Positions 24,430 through 33,079 of a stretch of 64,000 nucleotides of DNA are shown in pieces. Source of the stretch: DATBSL01 sp964561785 (lineage in GTDB: Bacteria > Acidobacteriota > Vicinamibacteria > Fen-336); contig CAZLRF010000001.1 of assembly GCA_964561785.1 (NCBI GenBank), forward strand, positions 62,001 through 126,000. Reading direction: 5' to 3'. Under the pieces are notes generated by a model, which saw only the letters and a program-made list of their open reading frames with translations, was not told the DNA's origin and did not search any database. Both the position numbers and the translations under genes were made by a program. Each line of letters begins with the position of its first letter. Position 1 is the stretch's first letter.

Positions 24430-26856
24430 TCACGCCTCGCACTCGACCGTCACGACCGCGCCCGCCTTCGCCCAGGGCACGAGCGTCCCCTCGAGCGGCT
24501 TCCCGTCCACCACGAGCCGGAGGGGCTTCCCGCCGCCCGCGTTCTTCACGCGGATCCGGTACTCGGCCCCCCGGCACCTGCGGACGATGGTGTACTCCGG
24601 GACCTCCCTGCCGATGCACGGGCTGACCCGCAGCCCCCCGAGCTCCGGCCGGACGCCGAGGATGTGCTGCGAGATCGCGACGAAGTTCCAGGCGGCCGTG
24701 CCCGTGAGCCAGGAGTTCTTGGCCTCGCCGTGGCGCACCGCGTCCCTGCCCGCGATCATCTGGGCGTAGACGTAGGGCTCCAGCCGGTGCACGTCCGAGA
24801 TCTCCTCCCGGTAGGCGGGGGCGATCTTCTTCCAGAGGGCGAGGGCGCGGTCGCCGCGGCCGATCACGGTCTCCGCGATCATCACCCACGGGTTGTTGTG
24901 GCAGAAGATCCCGGCGTTCTCCTTGTAGCCCGGCGGGTACGAGCTGATCTCGCCGAGCTCGAGGTGGTACGCCTCGTAGGCCGGCTGGTTGAGGACGATC
25001 CCGTGCTCGGTCTCCAGCCGGTCCCGGGTGGCGTCGAGGGCCTTTCGGGCGTGCCCGGAGGCGACCCCGATCCCCGCCATCACGCAGTAGCCCTGGGTCT
25101 CGATGAAGATCTGGCCGTCCTCGCACTCCGAGGAGCCGACCTTCTTCCCGAAGAAGTCGTAGGCGCGCAGGAACCACTCCCCGTCCCACCCGTGCTCGAG
25201 GACCGTCTTCTCCATCCGCGCCGCGTGCTCCCGGGCGGAGCGCGCCTCGTCGGCGAAGCCCATCGCCTCGGCGAGGGCGGCGTAGTCGGGGGCCACGTGG
25301 ACGAACAGGCCGGCGATGAAGACGGACTCCGCCGTGCGCCCGACCCGGTTCCCGGTCGTCTGGAACGACTCGCCAGGCGTGTCGGAGAAGCAGTTGAGGT
25401 TCAGGCAGTCGTTCCAGTCCGCCCGCCCGATGAGCGGCAGGCCGTGGGGGCCCAGGTTGTGGAGGACGTGGTGGAAGGAGCGCCGGAGGTGCTCGAACAG
25501 CGTCGCGGCGTCCTTCGGGTCGTTGTCGAACGGCACCGTCTCCTTCAGGACCGAGAGGTCACCCGACTCCTTCACGTAGGCCGCTGTTCCCGAGATGAGC
25601 CACAGCGGGTCGTCGTTGAAGCCCGAGCCGACCGCGTCGTTGCCCCGCTTCGTGAGCGGCTGGTACTGGTGGTAGGCGCTGCCGTCCGGCTTCTGCGTGG
25701 CCGCGATGTCCAGGATCCGCTCCCGCGCGCGGGCGGGGACGAGGTGGACGAACCCGAGGAGGTCCTGGTTCGAGTCGCGGAAGCCCATGCCGCGGCCGAT
25801 CCCCGTCTCGAAGTACGAGGCCGAGCGCGACATGTTGAACGTGACCATGCACTGGTACGGGTTCCAGATGTTCACCATCCGGTCGAGGCGCGCATCGCCC
25901 GAGCGAACGGTGTACGTGGAGAGCAGCTCCGTCCAGTAGTCGCGCAGGGCGAGCAGCGCCGCGTCGGCCTGGGCCGTCGTCCGGAACCGGGCGAGCAGCT
26001 CCCGCGCCGGCGTCTTGTTCACGACGCCCGGGCGCTCGAACTTCTCCGCGACCGGGTTCTCGACGTAGCCGAGGACGAAGACGAACGTCTTCTCCTCGCC
26101 GGGGAGAAGGTCCACCTCGAGCTGGTGGGACCCGATCGGGTGCCAGCCGCTCGCCACGGAGTTGCGCGAGCGGCCCTCCGCCACCGCCTGCGGCTCGCCG
26201 AAGCCGTTCCAGAGGCCGACGAAGCTCTCCCGGTCCGTGTCGAACCCGGCCACGGGCGCGTTGACCGAGTGCACCGCGTAGTGGTTCCGCCGCTCGCGGT
26301 ACTCGGTCTTGTGGTAGATCGTCGAGCCCTCGACCTCCACCTCGCCGATCGAGAGGTTCCTCTGGTAGTTCGTCTGGTCGTCCCACGCGTCCCACAGGCA
26401 GAACTCCACGAACGAGAACAGCTTCACGCTCTTGGCCCCGCCCGACGTGTTCCCCAGCGTGACCCGGTGCACCTCGGCGTTCGTCCCGAGCGGGACGAAG
26501 TACACCACCTCGGCCCGCACGCCCCGCCGCTCGCCCGTGATCTTCGAGTACGACAGGCCCACCCGGCACTCGTAGAAGTCGAGCTCCCGCTTCACGGGGG
26601 CCCAGCCCGGCGTCCAGTAGTCGCCCCCGTCGTGGACGTAGTAGTAGCGGCCGCCGGCGTCGGTCGGCACGTTGTTGTATCGGTAGCGGGTGAGCCGCCG
26701 CAGCCGCGCGTCCCGGTAGAAGCAGTACCCTCCGCCGGTGTGGGAGACGAGCCCGAAGAACTCCTCGGTCCCGATGTAGTTGATCCAGGGGTAGGGCGTC
26801 CGCGGCGTCTCGATCACGTACTCGCGGGCGTCGTCGTCGAAGCGGCCGAAGCGCAT
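24430..26856 (-). CDS. Cellobiose phosphorylase (GH94)
   Basis: 808 residues, the normal length for GH94 cellobiose phosphorylases. The N-terminal beta-sandwich (YVIETPRTPYPWINYIGTE) is followed by a helical linker and an alpha6/alpha6 barrel. Key parts are GMGFRDSNQDLLGF with the general-acid Asp, RADWNDCLN, and the phosphate-side NSWLTGTAAWNF near the C-terminus. The enzyme cleaves cellobiose with inorganic phosphate to glucose-1-phosphate and glucose in the cytosol. There is no signal peptide, so a separate importer is needed, and none is encoded nearby. GAGAGG lies five bases before the ATG. It is divergent from a sulfatase gene. Other GH94 specificities (laminaribiose, cellobionic acid) cannot be excluded, but the YPWINYIG start favours cellobiose. 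Confidence 0.9.
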   Translation of the reverse strand: MRFGRFDDDAREYVIETPRTPYPWINYIGTEEFFGLVSHTGGGYCFYRDARLRRLTRYRYNNVPTDAGGRYYYVHDGGDYWTPGWAPVKRELDFYECRVGLSYSKITGERRGVRAEVVYFVPLGTNAEVHRVTLGNTSGGAKSVKLFSFVEFCLWDAWDDQTNYQRNLSIGEVEVEGSTIYHKTEYRERRNHYAVHSVNAPVAGFDTDRESFVGLWNGFGEPQAVAEGRSRNSVASGWHPIGSHQLEVDLLPGEEKTFVFVLGYVENPVAEKFERPGVVNKTPARELLARFRTTAQADAALLALRDYWTELLSTYTVRSGDARLDRMVNIWNPYQCMVTFNMSRSASYFETGIGRGMGFRDSNQDLLGFVHLVPARARERILDIAATQKPDGSAYHQYQPLTKRGNDAVGSGFNDDPLWLISGTAAYVKESGDLSVLKETVPFDNDPKDAATLFEHLRRSFHHVLHNLGPHGLPLIGRADWNDCLNLNCFSDTPGESFQTTGNRVGRTAESVFIAGLFVHVAPDYAALAEAMGFADEARSAREHAARMEKTVLEHGWDGEWFLRAYDFFGKKVGSSECEDGQIFIETQGYCVMAGIGVASGHARKALDATRDRLETEHGIVLNQPAYEAYHLELGEISSYPPGYKENAGIFCHNNPWVMIAETVIGRGDRALALWKKIAPAYREEISDVHRLEPYVYAQMIAGRDAVRHGEAKNSWLTGTAAWNFVAISQHILGVRPELGGLRVSPCIGREVPEYTIVRRCRGAEYRIRVKNAGGGKPLRLVVDGKPLEGTLVPWAKAGAVVTVECEA

Positions 26857-26888
26857 GCAAACCTCTCGCGCCGCATGATGCCATGCAA

Positions 26889-26913
26889 AGGGGTCAGATC
26901 TTGAATCTGCTCA
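26889..26913. other. Short GGGGTCAGATC-containing motif, possible REP-type remnant
   Basis: The intergenic space between the divergent phosphorylase and sulfatase genes contains GGGGTCAGATCTTGAATCTG. Similar GGGGTCAGATC strings are, as I recall, found beside REP-associated transposases in several phyla. No transposase is nearby and only one copy was noticed, so this is weak. Confidence 0.2.
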
Positions 26914-26960
26914 TCCGCCACCCGCCTCTGTGGTATCTAGGGCGCGACAGGAGGTGACCC

Positions 26961-28508
26961 GTGCCCCGGTCCCGACGGCTGCCGCCGATCCTCGCCTGGG
27001 TCCTGCTTGCGGGGTGCGCCGCGCTCGCCTCCCCCGCGCCGCCGCCGGACGGCCGGCCGCCGAACGTCGTCCTGATCTACGCCGACGACCTCGGCTGGGG
27101 CGACACCGGCCCGTACGGCGCGACGGCCGTGAGGACCCCCCACATCGACCGCCTCGCCGCGGAGGGGCTGCGCTTCACCGACGCGTACGCGACTTCGGCC
27201 ATCTGCACGCCGTCGCGCTTCTCTCTGCTCACCGGCCGCTACGCCTGGCGCGAGAGCGGCCGGGGCGTCCTCCCCGGCGACGCGCCGATGATGATCCGGC
27301 CCGGCACGCCCACGATCGCCTCGCTGCTCAAGCAGAAGGGCTACGCGACCGCCGTCGTCGGCAAGTGGCACCTCGGCCTCGGCGACGGCCGGCCGGACTG
27401 GAACGGCGCGATCCGGCCGGGGCCCGAGACGCTCGGCTTCGACCACCACTTCCTGATCCCGGCCACGGTCGATCGCGTCCCCTGCGTCTTCGTCGAGGAC
27501 GGCAAGGTCGTTTCTCTCGACCCCGCCGACCCGATCGAGGTGAGCTACACGACGCCCTTCCCGGGCCTGCCCACGGGCCGTACCCACCCGCAGCTGCTCA
27601 CCCTGCGCGCCACGCACGGGCACGACATGGCGATCGTCCACGGCATCGGCCGCATCGGCTTCATGCGCGGCGGCCGCGCGGCCCTGTGGAAGGACGAGGA
27701 CGTCGCCGACACGCTGGTCCGGCAAGCCACGCGCTTCATCGACGCCCACCGGGACCGGCCGTTCTTCCTGTACTTCGCCACCCACGACGTCCACGTCCCC
27801 CGCGTCCCGCACCCGCGCCTTCGCGGCCGCTCGCCGCTCGGCGCCCGCGGGGACGTGATCGAGCAGTTCGACGCTCAGGCGGGGGCGATCCTCGACGCGC
27901 TCGGGAAGCACGGCCTCGCGCGAGGCACGCTCGTCGTCCTCTCGAGCGACAACGGCCCGATCGAGGACGACGGCTACGAGGACTTCACGCCGCCCTCGGT
28001 CCGACCGACCCATCGCCCCGGCGGGCCGTACCGCGGCGCGAAGTACAGCCTGCTCGAGGCGGGCACCCGCATGCCGCTCCTCGTACGCTGGACGGGTCGC
28101 GTGAAGCCGGGCGTCAGCTCGGCCCTCCTGGGCCAGGTGGACCTCGTCCGCAGCCTCGCCGCGCTCGTGGGCGCGAGCGTGCCCGAGGGAGCGGCCGTCG
28201 ATTCCGAGAACGTCCTCCCGGCCCTCCTCGGCGACAGCCCGACGGGCCGCGACCACCTCGTCGTCCAGGCCACCCGCGACCTCGCCCTGCGGGAGGGCCG
28301 CTTCAAGTTCATCCCGCCCGGCGCGAGCGAGGTGAAGGAGGGCCTCGACGCGATCCACCAGACGCGGGAGACGGTCGGCCCGACCGGGCTGCTCTTCGAC
28401 CTCGAGGCGGACCCGGCCGAGCGGAAGGACCTCTCCGCCCGCGAGCCGGAGCGCGCCGCGGCGATGGCGAAGCGGCTCGCGCGGCTCCGGGAGTCGCCGC
28501 CCCGGTAG
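26961..28508 (+). CDS. Secreted sulfatase (type I, Cys formylglycine site)
   Basis: 515 residues from a GTG at 26961 preceded by an excellent AGGAGGTGA. The N-terminus is a lipoprotein-type signal with LAGC. The arylsulfatase fold shows NVVLIYADDLGWGD (metal-binding Asp pair), the formylglycine motif CTPSR followed by LLTGRY, VVGKWHLG with the active-site Lys and His, and VLSSDNGP. The Cys must be oxidised by a formylglycine-generating or anaerobic sulfatase-maturing enzyme; neither is in the window. It probably releases sulfate from carbohydrate sulfate esters outside the cytoplasm. It is next to carbohydrate genes, but the substrate is not known. Confidence 0.9.
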   Translation: MPRSRRLPPILAWVLLAGCAALASPAPPPDGRPPNVVLIYADDLGWGDTGPYGATAVRTPHIDRLAAEGLRFTDAYATSAICTPSRFSLLTGRYAWRESGRGVLPGDAPMMIRPGTPTIASLLKQKGYATAVVGKWHLGLGDGRPDWNGAIRPGPETLGFDHHFLIPATVDRVPCVFVEDGKVVSLDPADPIEVSYTTPFPGLPTGRTHPQLLTLRATHGHDMAIVHGIGRIGFMRGGRAALWKDEDVADTLVRQATRFIDAHRDRPFFLYFATHDVHVPRVPHPRLRGRSPLGARGDVIEQFDAQAGAILDALGKHGLARGTLVVLSSDNGPIEDDGYEDFTPPSVRPTHRPGGPYRGAKYSLLEAGTRMPLLVRWTGRVKPGVSSALLGQVDLVRSLAALVGASVPEGAAVDSENVLPALLGDSPTGRDHLVVQATRDLALREGRFKFIPPGASEVKEGLDAIHQTRETVGPTGLLFDLEADPAERKDLSAREPERAAAMAKRLARLRESPPR

Positions 28509-28517
28509 GCGAAGGCC

Positions 28518-28967
28518 CTACTTCCGCTTCCGGCTCGCCTCGTACCGGGCCACGAAGGCCTCGACCGGGGTGCTCGCCACCAGCCTCCCGATCGCCGCGA
28601 GCGGCAGGTCCTCCGGAGCGCGGAAGCGGATGCAGGACTTGCCCATGTCCGCCTTCTTCCCCTCCGCCTTGAAGGCCGCCTCGAGGGCCGCGGCCTGGGC
28701 CGGCACCTGGTAGACGCCCATCAGGTAGAGCGCGCAGTAGCTCTTCTGCGAGGCGAGGGCGGCGTAGCAGAGCGGCTCGCCGTTGTAGGTGTCGGGGTAC
28801 CGGCTGAGCGGCACCGCCCACACGATCATCCCGTACCCCATCGCCTCACGGTAGCCTCTCGGCAGACTCTTCCGCACGACCTTGCGCACCGTCTCGATCG
28901 CCGCGCGGCGCTCCTTCGGCAGGCTCTCCAGGTACTCCGCGACCGTCTTCGCGTTCGATGTCGCCAT
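28518..28967 (-). CDS. DUF1801 (YdhG-like) family protein
   Basis: 149 residues from the ATG at 28967 with GGAGG four bases upstream. The fold markers are YLESLPKERRAAIETVRKVV, a central YGMIVWAVPL, CYAALASQKSYCALYLMG and GKSCIRFRAPEDLPL. The family is small, cytosolic and of uncertain role, related to the frataxin-like YdhG and iron-chaperone-type proteins. It is convergent with the sulfatase gene (9 bases) and 32 bases after the broken DUF488 gene, so the two were probably one transcript. Confidence 0.85.
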   Translation of the reverse strand: MATSNAKTVAEYLESLPKERRAAIETVRKVVRKSLPRGYREAMGYGMIVWAVPLSRYPDTYNGEPLCYAALASQKSYCALYLMGVYQVPAQAAALEAAFKAEGKKADMGKSCIRFRAPEDLPLAAIGRLVASTPVEAFVARYEASRKRK

Positions 28968-28999
28968 GCCCCCTCCCCTGTTTCGAGCCGCCCGCGCCC

Positions 29000-29387
29000 T
29001 CAGGCGAGGCAGGCTCCGTGCTCCCGCAGCAGCTCCCTCAGCACGGAGCGGTGGCAGCGCGAGGCGTCGGCGCAGTAGCAGCCGACCGAGACGTCGGTCT
29101 GGTGCGAAAGCGCGGCCAGCAGGTCGAGCAGCCGCGCCGCCTCCGGCCGCTTCATCTCGGCGCGGTACCGCCGGACGAAGGTCGCCCAGGAGCGCTCGTC
29201 CGCGGCCGCCAGGCCGAGCTTCACGAGCGCCTCCGACGGAGACAGCTCCGGCAGCCACACGTCGTAGAAGTCGCGCGAGGCGTGCTCGGCCCTCGGCACG
29301 CCGCGGGGCGGCCGACGAACGGTCCCGAGGCGAAGGCCTTCTCCCCGATGCCCGGGGGCTTCCCAGCCTGACGATGCGAATGGCCAT
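29000..29387 (-). pseudogene. DUF488-family gene interrupted by a frameshift
   Basis: The downstream part encodes a good DUF488 body: RLGTVRRPPRGVPRAEHAS, FYDVWLPELSPSEALV and a Cys-rich CYCADASRCHRSVL. The expected N-terminus (MAIRIVRLGSPRASG) is present from an ATG at 29387 but in another frame. The frames meet near 29343-29348, where an extra base in or next to a GGGG run breaks the protein. Family members usually start exactly with this N-terminal block, so the join is convincing. It could be a true pseudogene or a sequencing or assembly error. A GTG at 29299 could start a shortened 99-residue product. Confidence 0.7.
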
Positions 29388-29418
29388 TGGGGGTGATGTT
29401 AACGCGGGTGGAGCGATG

Positions 29419-29424
29419 TAGAAT
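29419..29424 (+). promoter_or_regulatory. Minus-10-like TAGAAT upstream of a kinase remnant
   Basis: TAGAAT followed by CC lies 60 bases before the GTG of the kinase N-lobe remnant. The same element sits upstream of other kinase paralogues in the window, so this remnant kept its promoter. Confidence 0.35.
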
Positions 29425-29483
29425 CCGCGAGCCTTTTCCACGCCCAGCCGTCGCCCCGCTCGCACCCGTCGGAGGAGCCGCCC

Positions 29484-29690
29484 GTGATCGGCCGCACGCT
29501 CGCCCACTACCGCATCACCGCCGCGATCGGGGCTGGCGGCATGGGCGAGGTCTACCGCGCCACCGACACGAAGCTCGGCCGCGACGTGGCCCTCAAGGTG
29601 CTCCCGGCCGACACCGCCTCGCGCCCCGACCGGCTGGAGCGATTCCGCCGCGAGGCGCGAGCGGTCGCCGCCCTCAACCACCCGCCGCAT
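29484..29690 (+). pseudogene. Ser/Thr kinase remnant, N-lobe only
   Basis: From a GTG at 29484 (GGAGGAG six bases upstream) about 67 residues of a Hanks-type kinase are intact: the glycine-rich loop IGAGGMGEVYRATDTK and the ATP-anchoring Lys in VALKVLP, up to AVAALNHPP. The catalytic loop, DFG motif and everything after are gone, and the sequence runs straight into a DUF4440-like remnant. The N-terminal block is nearly the same as that of the full kinase at 48735, so it is a degraded paralogue. Any product could not phosphorylate. Confidence 0.75.
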
Positions 29691-29965
29691 GACCGACGCC
29701 CTGCGCGAGGCCGGGCTCGACTGACCCCCCTGCAAGACCCCGCGTTCGCCCTGTCCTTCGAGGCCGACCGCGTCGAGGTCGCGCGCTCGGGAGACCTCGC
29801 CTACGAGACCGGCTCCTACTCGATGACGATGACCGGCCCGGACAGAAGCCGGCCACCGAGAAAGGCCACTACGTGGTCGTGTGGAGGAAGGGCGCGGACG
29901 GCGCCTGGAAGGTCGTGGTGGACGCGCCGCTGTCCGACCCTCCCGACGCCGCCGCGGGGAAGTGA
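29691..29965 (+). pseudogene. DUF4440 / SnoaL-like remnant with frameshifts
   Basis: Behind the kinase fragment, three frames together spell a DUF4440-like protein. ALREAGL appears in one frame, PAFALSFEADRVEVARSGDL then AYETGSYSMTMTGPD in the kinase frame, and KPATEKGHYVVVWRKGADG then AWKVVVDAPLSDPP in a third frame ending at TGA 29963-29965. The order matches the C-terminal half of the NTF2-like DUF4440 family. At least two frameshifts are needed, so it is dead. Confidence 0.65.
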
Positions 29966-30018
29966 ACCTGGTCAACTTCAACCTGCGCTCAGACTTCCGG
30001 GGACCAGCGATCGACTCA

Positions 30019-30051
30019 ATTGTGATGTAGATGTATAATCTACATCACAAT
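30019..30051 (+). promoter_or_regulatory. Perfect palindromic operator over the vapBC promoter
   Basis: ATTGTGATGTAGAT at 30019-30032 and its exact reverse complement at 30038-30051 flank a 5-base centre. A consensus TATAAT minus-10 box lies at 30034-30039, inside the palindrome, with a weak TCGACT minus-35 at 30011-30016 (17-base spacer). The antitoxin ATG at 30050 overlaps the right arm, so the transcript should start within a few bases of the ATG and have no ribosome-binding site. This fits autorepression by the VapB-type antitoxin. Confidence 0.75.
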
Positions 30052-30304
30052 GACCAGGACTCAGATCCAGCTGCCCGACGCCCTCTATGCCCAGGCGAAG
30101 CGCATCGCCGAGCGGCAGGAGATGTCGCTCGCCGAGCTCGTGCGCCGGGGACTCGAGCACATGGTCCGGCTGCACGCGGCCGCCGACGGGCCGTCGACGG
30201 GGTGGAGCCTCCCCGACCCCGTCGCCCTCGGGGAGTTCCTCGCCCCGGTCGACGACTGGCGCGAGCTCGCGAGCGCGTCCCGTGTCGCGGACGCCGAGCG
30301 ATGA
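30050..30304 (+). CDS. VapB-type ribbon-helix-helix antitoxin
   Basis: 84 residues. The N-terminal 45 residues form a ribbon-helix-helix DNA-binding domain (TRTQIQLPDALYAQAKRIAE, then SLAELVRRGLEHMV). The C-terminal tail (WSLPDPVALGEFLAPVDDWR) should wrap the toxin. The ATG sits at the edge of a perfect palindrome and is probably leaderless. Its stop overlaps the toxin ATG (ATGA), the usual coupling of type II modules. It neutralises the PIN toxin and represses the pair. Confidence 0.85.
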   Translation: MTRTQIQLPDALYAQAKRIAERQEMSLAELVRRGLEHMVRLHAAADGPSTGWSLPDPVALGEFLAPVDDWRELASASRVADAER

Positions 30305-30735
30305 TCTCCATCGACACGAATGTCCTGCTGTACAGCCTCAACCGGGACTGCCCCGAGCATGCCGCGGCTCGCGCGTTCGTCGAGGACTGCGCGCGCCGGC
30401 CGGACGTGGCGATCGCGGAGCTGGCGCTCGTGGAGCTGTACGTGCTCCTGCGCAACCCCGCGGTCGTGCGCCGGCCCCTCGAGGCCCGGCCCGCCGCCGA
30501 GCTCTGCCAGGCGTTTCGTCGTCACCCCCGCTGGGCGCTCGTCGGCTCCGCCGACGTGATGGACCGCGTCTGGACGGCGGCGGCCCGGCCCGGGGTCGCG
30601 CGACGGCACGTCTTCGACGCCCGCCTCGCCCACACGCTGCTCGACCACGGCGTGACCGAGCTCGCCACCCGCAACGTCCGCGACTTCGAGGGCTTCGGCT
30701 TCGCCCGCGTCTTCGACCCCGTCTCCGGACGCTGA
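30301..30735 (+). CDS. VapC-type PIN-domain ribonuclease toxin
   Basis: 144 residues, a standard PIN domain. The acidic metal-binding residues are Asp5 in SIDTNVLLYS, the Glu in LALVELYVLLR, the Asp in HVFDARLAHTLL and a final Asp in TRNVRDFEGF. VapC toxins cut tRNA or rRNA when free of antitoxin. It overlaps the antitoxin gene by four bases. It lies directly behind kinase and DUF4440 remnants and ahead of an intact outer-membrane protein gene. Confidence 0.88.
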   Translation: MISIDTNVLLYSLNRDCPEHAAARAFVEDCARRPDVAIAELALVELYVLLRNPAVVRRPLEARPAAELCQAFRRHPRWALVGSADVMDRVWTAAARPGVARRHVFDARLAHTLLDHGVTELATRNVRDFEGFGFARVFDPVSGR

Positions 30736-30820
30736 GCGCCGTCTTCCGCGGGCCGGGACGAGGATCTCGCGCAGCCGAGTCCGTCTCGGCCTGAGCCAGT
30801 TCTGATAGCATCGGCGGCTC

Positions 30821-33067
30821 GTGCGCCCGCGAGCCGCCATGACCGCCCTCCTCCCGGCGACCGTCCTCCTGACGGCCGTCCTCGCCGCCCGTGCCACGGC
30901 CGCGGCCTCCCCCGCCGTGGCCCCCGAGACCCCGCCCGCCGCCACCGCCGTGCGCGTCACGACTCCGCCGATCGTCGATGGCGACGTGCTCGGCGACCCG
31001 GCGTGGGCCGCGGCGCCGCCGATCGTCGGCTTCTGGCAGACCGCGCCGTCCGAGGGCGCCCCGGCCTCCGAGCCGACCGAGGTCCGCATCGTCTACACCG
31101 CGGACGCCTTGTACTTCGGCGTCGTCTGCCACGACTCCGACCCCTCCGGGATCGTGGTGAGCGGCAGCCGGCGCGACTCGCCGCTCGACGAGACCGACGC
31201 CTTCCAGATCGTCCTCGACACGTACCGCGACCGCCAGAGCGGCTTCGTCTTCGGCACGAACCCGGCTGGCCTCGAGTACGACGGGCAGATCACGAACGAG
31301 GGCCAGGGCGGCGGGATGGCGGGGCCCGGCGCCGCCGGGGGCTCGCTCACCGGCTTCAACCGGAACTGGGACGGCGTGTGGGCCGTGAAGACCCGCACCG
31401 GGGACTTCGGCTGGAGCGCGGAGTTCGCGATCCCGTTCCGCACGCTGCGCTACCGCGCGGGCGGCGGCGAGTGGGGCATGAACCTCCAGCGCAACATCCG
31501 CCGACGCAACGAGAGCGCGTACTGGGCCCCCCTCCCCCGCCAGTACGACCTGTTCCGCGTCTCCCGGGCCGGCGCCCTCCTGGGCCTCGAGCCGCCGCCC
31601 CCGCGCAACCTGAAGCTGCTGCCCTACGCGCTCGCGGAGGCCACCGAGCGCCCCGCGCTCGGGTCGTCGACGGACTCGCGGGCGGACGCGGGGGGCGACC
31701 TCAAGTGGAGCGTGACCCCGAGCCTCGCCCTCGACGCGACGGTCAACACGGACTTCGCCCAGGTCGAGGTCGACGAGCAGCAGGTGAACCTCGACCGCTT
31801 CAACCTCTTCTACCCCGAGAAGCGGCCGTTCTTCCTCGAGAACGCGGGCCTGTTCTCGGCGGGGTCACCGGGCGAGGTGGACCTGTTCTTCTCGCGCCGG
31901 ATCGGGATCGGGCCGCAGGGCCAGGTGGTCCCGATCGCAGCCGGGGTGCGCCTCTCCGGCAAGCTCGGCGGCCTCAACGTGGGCCTGCTCGACATGCAGA
32001 CGCGCGAGGGCACGACCCTCGTCCCCCCGAGCAACTTCGCGGTCGTGCGCGTCTCGCGGGAGATGCCGAACCGCTCGCGCGCCGGCGTCATCTTCGTCAA
32101 CCGCGCGGGCACGGGCGACCGCTCGCCCGAAGGAGACGTCAACCGCACATTCGGGGCGGACGGCCGGTGGGGCATCGGCCGCTACGGCGCCGTCGAGGGC
32201 TACGCGGCCAAGACCGACACGCCGGGGCTCGTCGGGAAGGACGTCGCCTGGAACCTCGGCGCGAACCTCAGCTCCCCCTCCTGGGAGATGAACGCCGAGT
32301 ACACGGAGGTCCAGGGAAACTTCAACCCGGAGGTGGGCTTCCTCGCCCGCCGCGACTTCCGCAAGCCCGAGGGCCTGCTCCTCTACCGTTACCGCCCGAG
32401 CGGCTTTCTCGGGCTCCTCGAGGTCCGGCCGCACGTGTCCTACCGGGGCTACTGGAAGCCGGACGGGTTCCAGGAGTCGGGCTTTCTCCACGTCGACAAC
32501 CACCTCGAGTGGAGGTCGGGCTGGGAGGTCCACACCGGGATCAACTTCACCCACGAGGGCGTGCGGCAGCCGTTCGAGATCTACCCCGGCGTCGTCGTGG
32601 CCCCGGGGAGCTACTCCAACACCGAGGCCATGCTCGTCGGCATCACGAACCAGGGCGCGCCGCTGAGCCTCGAGGCGCGCGTGACGCTCGGCGGCTTCTT
32701 CGGCGGCAGCCGGGTGAGCGTGGTGAGCACGCTGCGGGGGCGGATCGGCGAGGTCTTCAACACGAGCGTCGACTACTCCCGCAACGACGTGAGCCTGCCC
32801 GAGGGCCGCTTCGTCACGAACCTGCTGCGGATGCGGCTGTCCTACTCGTTCAGCACGCGCGTCTACCTGCAGGCCCTGCTGCAGTACAACGACGTCATCG
32901 ACAACTGGTCGACGAACCTGCGCTTCGGCTGGCTCCACGCCGCGAACACCGGCCTCTTCGTCGTCTACAACGAGAACCGCGACACCGAGAGCGATCCGCT
33001 CGGCATCGGCGTGCGCGACCGCAGCCTCACCGTCAAGTACTCCCACACGTTCGACCTGCTCGACTGA
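30821..33067 (+). CDS. DUF5916 outer-membrane protein with a CBM9-like N-terminal domain
   Basis: 748 residues from a GTG at 30821; an ATG at 30839 is the likelier start if the TAGCAT minus-10-like box at 30806-30811 is used. A signal peptide is followed by a carbohydrate-binding-like domain of the CBM9 type (TPPIVDGDVLGDPAWAAAP, EVRIVYTADALYFGVVCHD). The long C-terminal part is DUF5916: FAQVEVDEQQVNLDRFNLFY, PEKRPFFLENAGLF and many alternating beta strands ending with a C-terminal aromatic pattern (VKYSHTFDLLD). That layout is an outer-membrane beta-barrel of unknown cargo. Neighbours do not show its role. Confidence 0.85.
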   Translation: MRPRAAMTALLPATVLLTAVLAARATAAASPAVAPETPPAATAVRVTTPPIVDGDVLGDPAWAAAPPIVGFWQTAPSEGAPASEPTEVRIVYTADALYFGVVCHDSDPSGIVVSGSRRDSPLDETDAFQIVLDTYRDRQSGFVFGTNPAGLEYDGQITNEGQGGGMAGPGAAGGSLTGFNRNWDGVWAVKTRTGDFGWSAEFAIPFRTLRYRAGGGEWGMNLQRNIRRRNESAYWAPLPRQYDLFRVSRAGALLGLEPPPPRNLKLLPYALAEATERPALGSSTDSRADAGGDLKWSVTPSLALDATVNTDFAQVEVDEQQVNLDRFNLFYPEKRPFFLENAGLFSAGSPGEVDLFFSRRIGIGPQGQVVPIAAGVRLSGKLGGLNVGLLDMQTREGTTLVPPSNFAVVRVSREMPNRSRAGVIFVNRAGTGDRSPEGDVNRTFGADGRWGIGRYGAVEGYAAKTDTPGLVGKDVAWNLGANLSSPSWEMNAEYTEVQGNFNPEVGFLARRDFRKPEGLLLYRYRPSGFLGLLEVRPHVSYRGYWKPDGFQESGFLHVDNHLEWRSGWEVHTGINFTHEGVRQPFEIYPGVVVAPGSYSNTEAMLVGITNQGAPLSLEARVTLGGFFGGSRVSVVSTLRGRIGEVFNTSVDYSRNDVSLPEGRFVTNLLRMRLSYSFSTRVYLQALLQYNDVIDNWSTNLRFGWLHAANTGLFVVYNENRDTESDPLGIGVRDRSLTVKYSHTFDLLD

Positions 33068-33079
33068 CGGGACCGGCGG

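Noticed and set aside
26889..26913. REP/RAYT transposon remnant
   Set aside because: The GGGGTCAGATC string is suggestive but occurs once and has no transposase nearby, so it is listed only as a weak feature.
28518..29981. One 487-codon minus-strand frame covering DUF1801 and DUF488
   Set aside because: Only the DUF1801 part (to 28967) and the first 15 residues of DUF488 are real in this frame; the rest is out-of-frame DUF488 and antisense to the kinase remnant.
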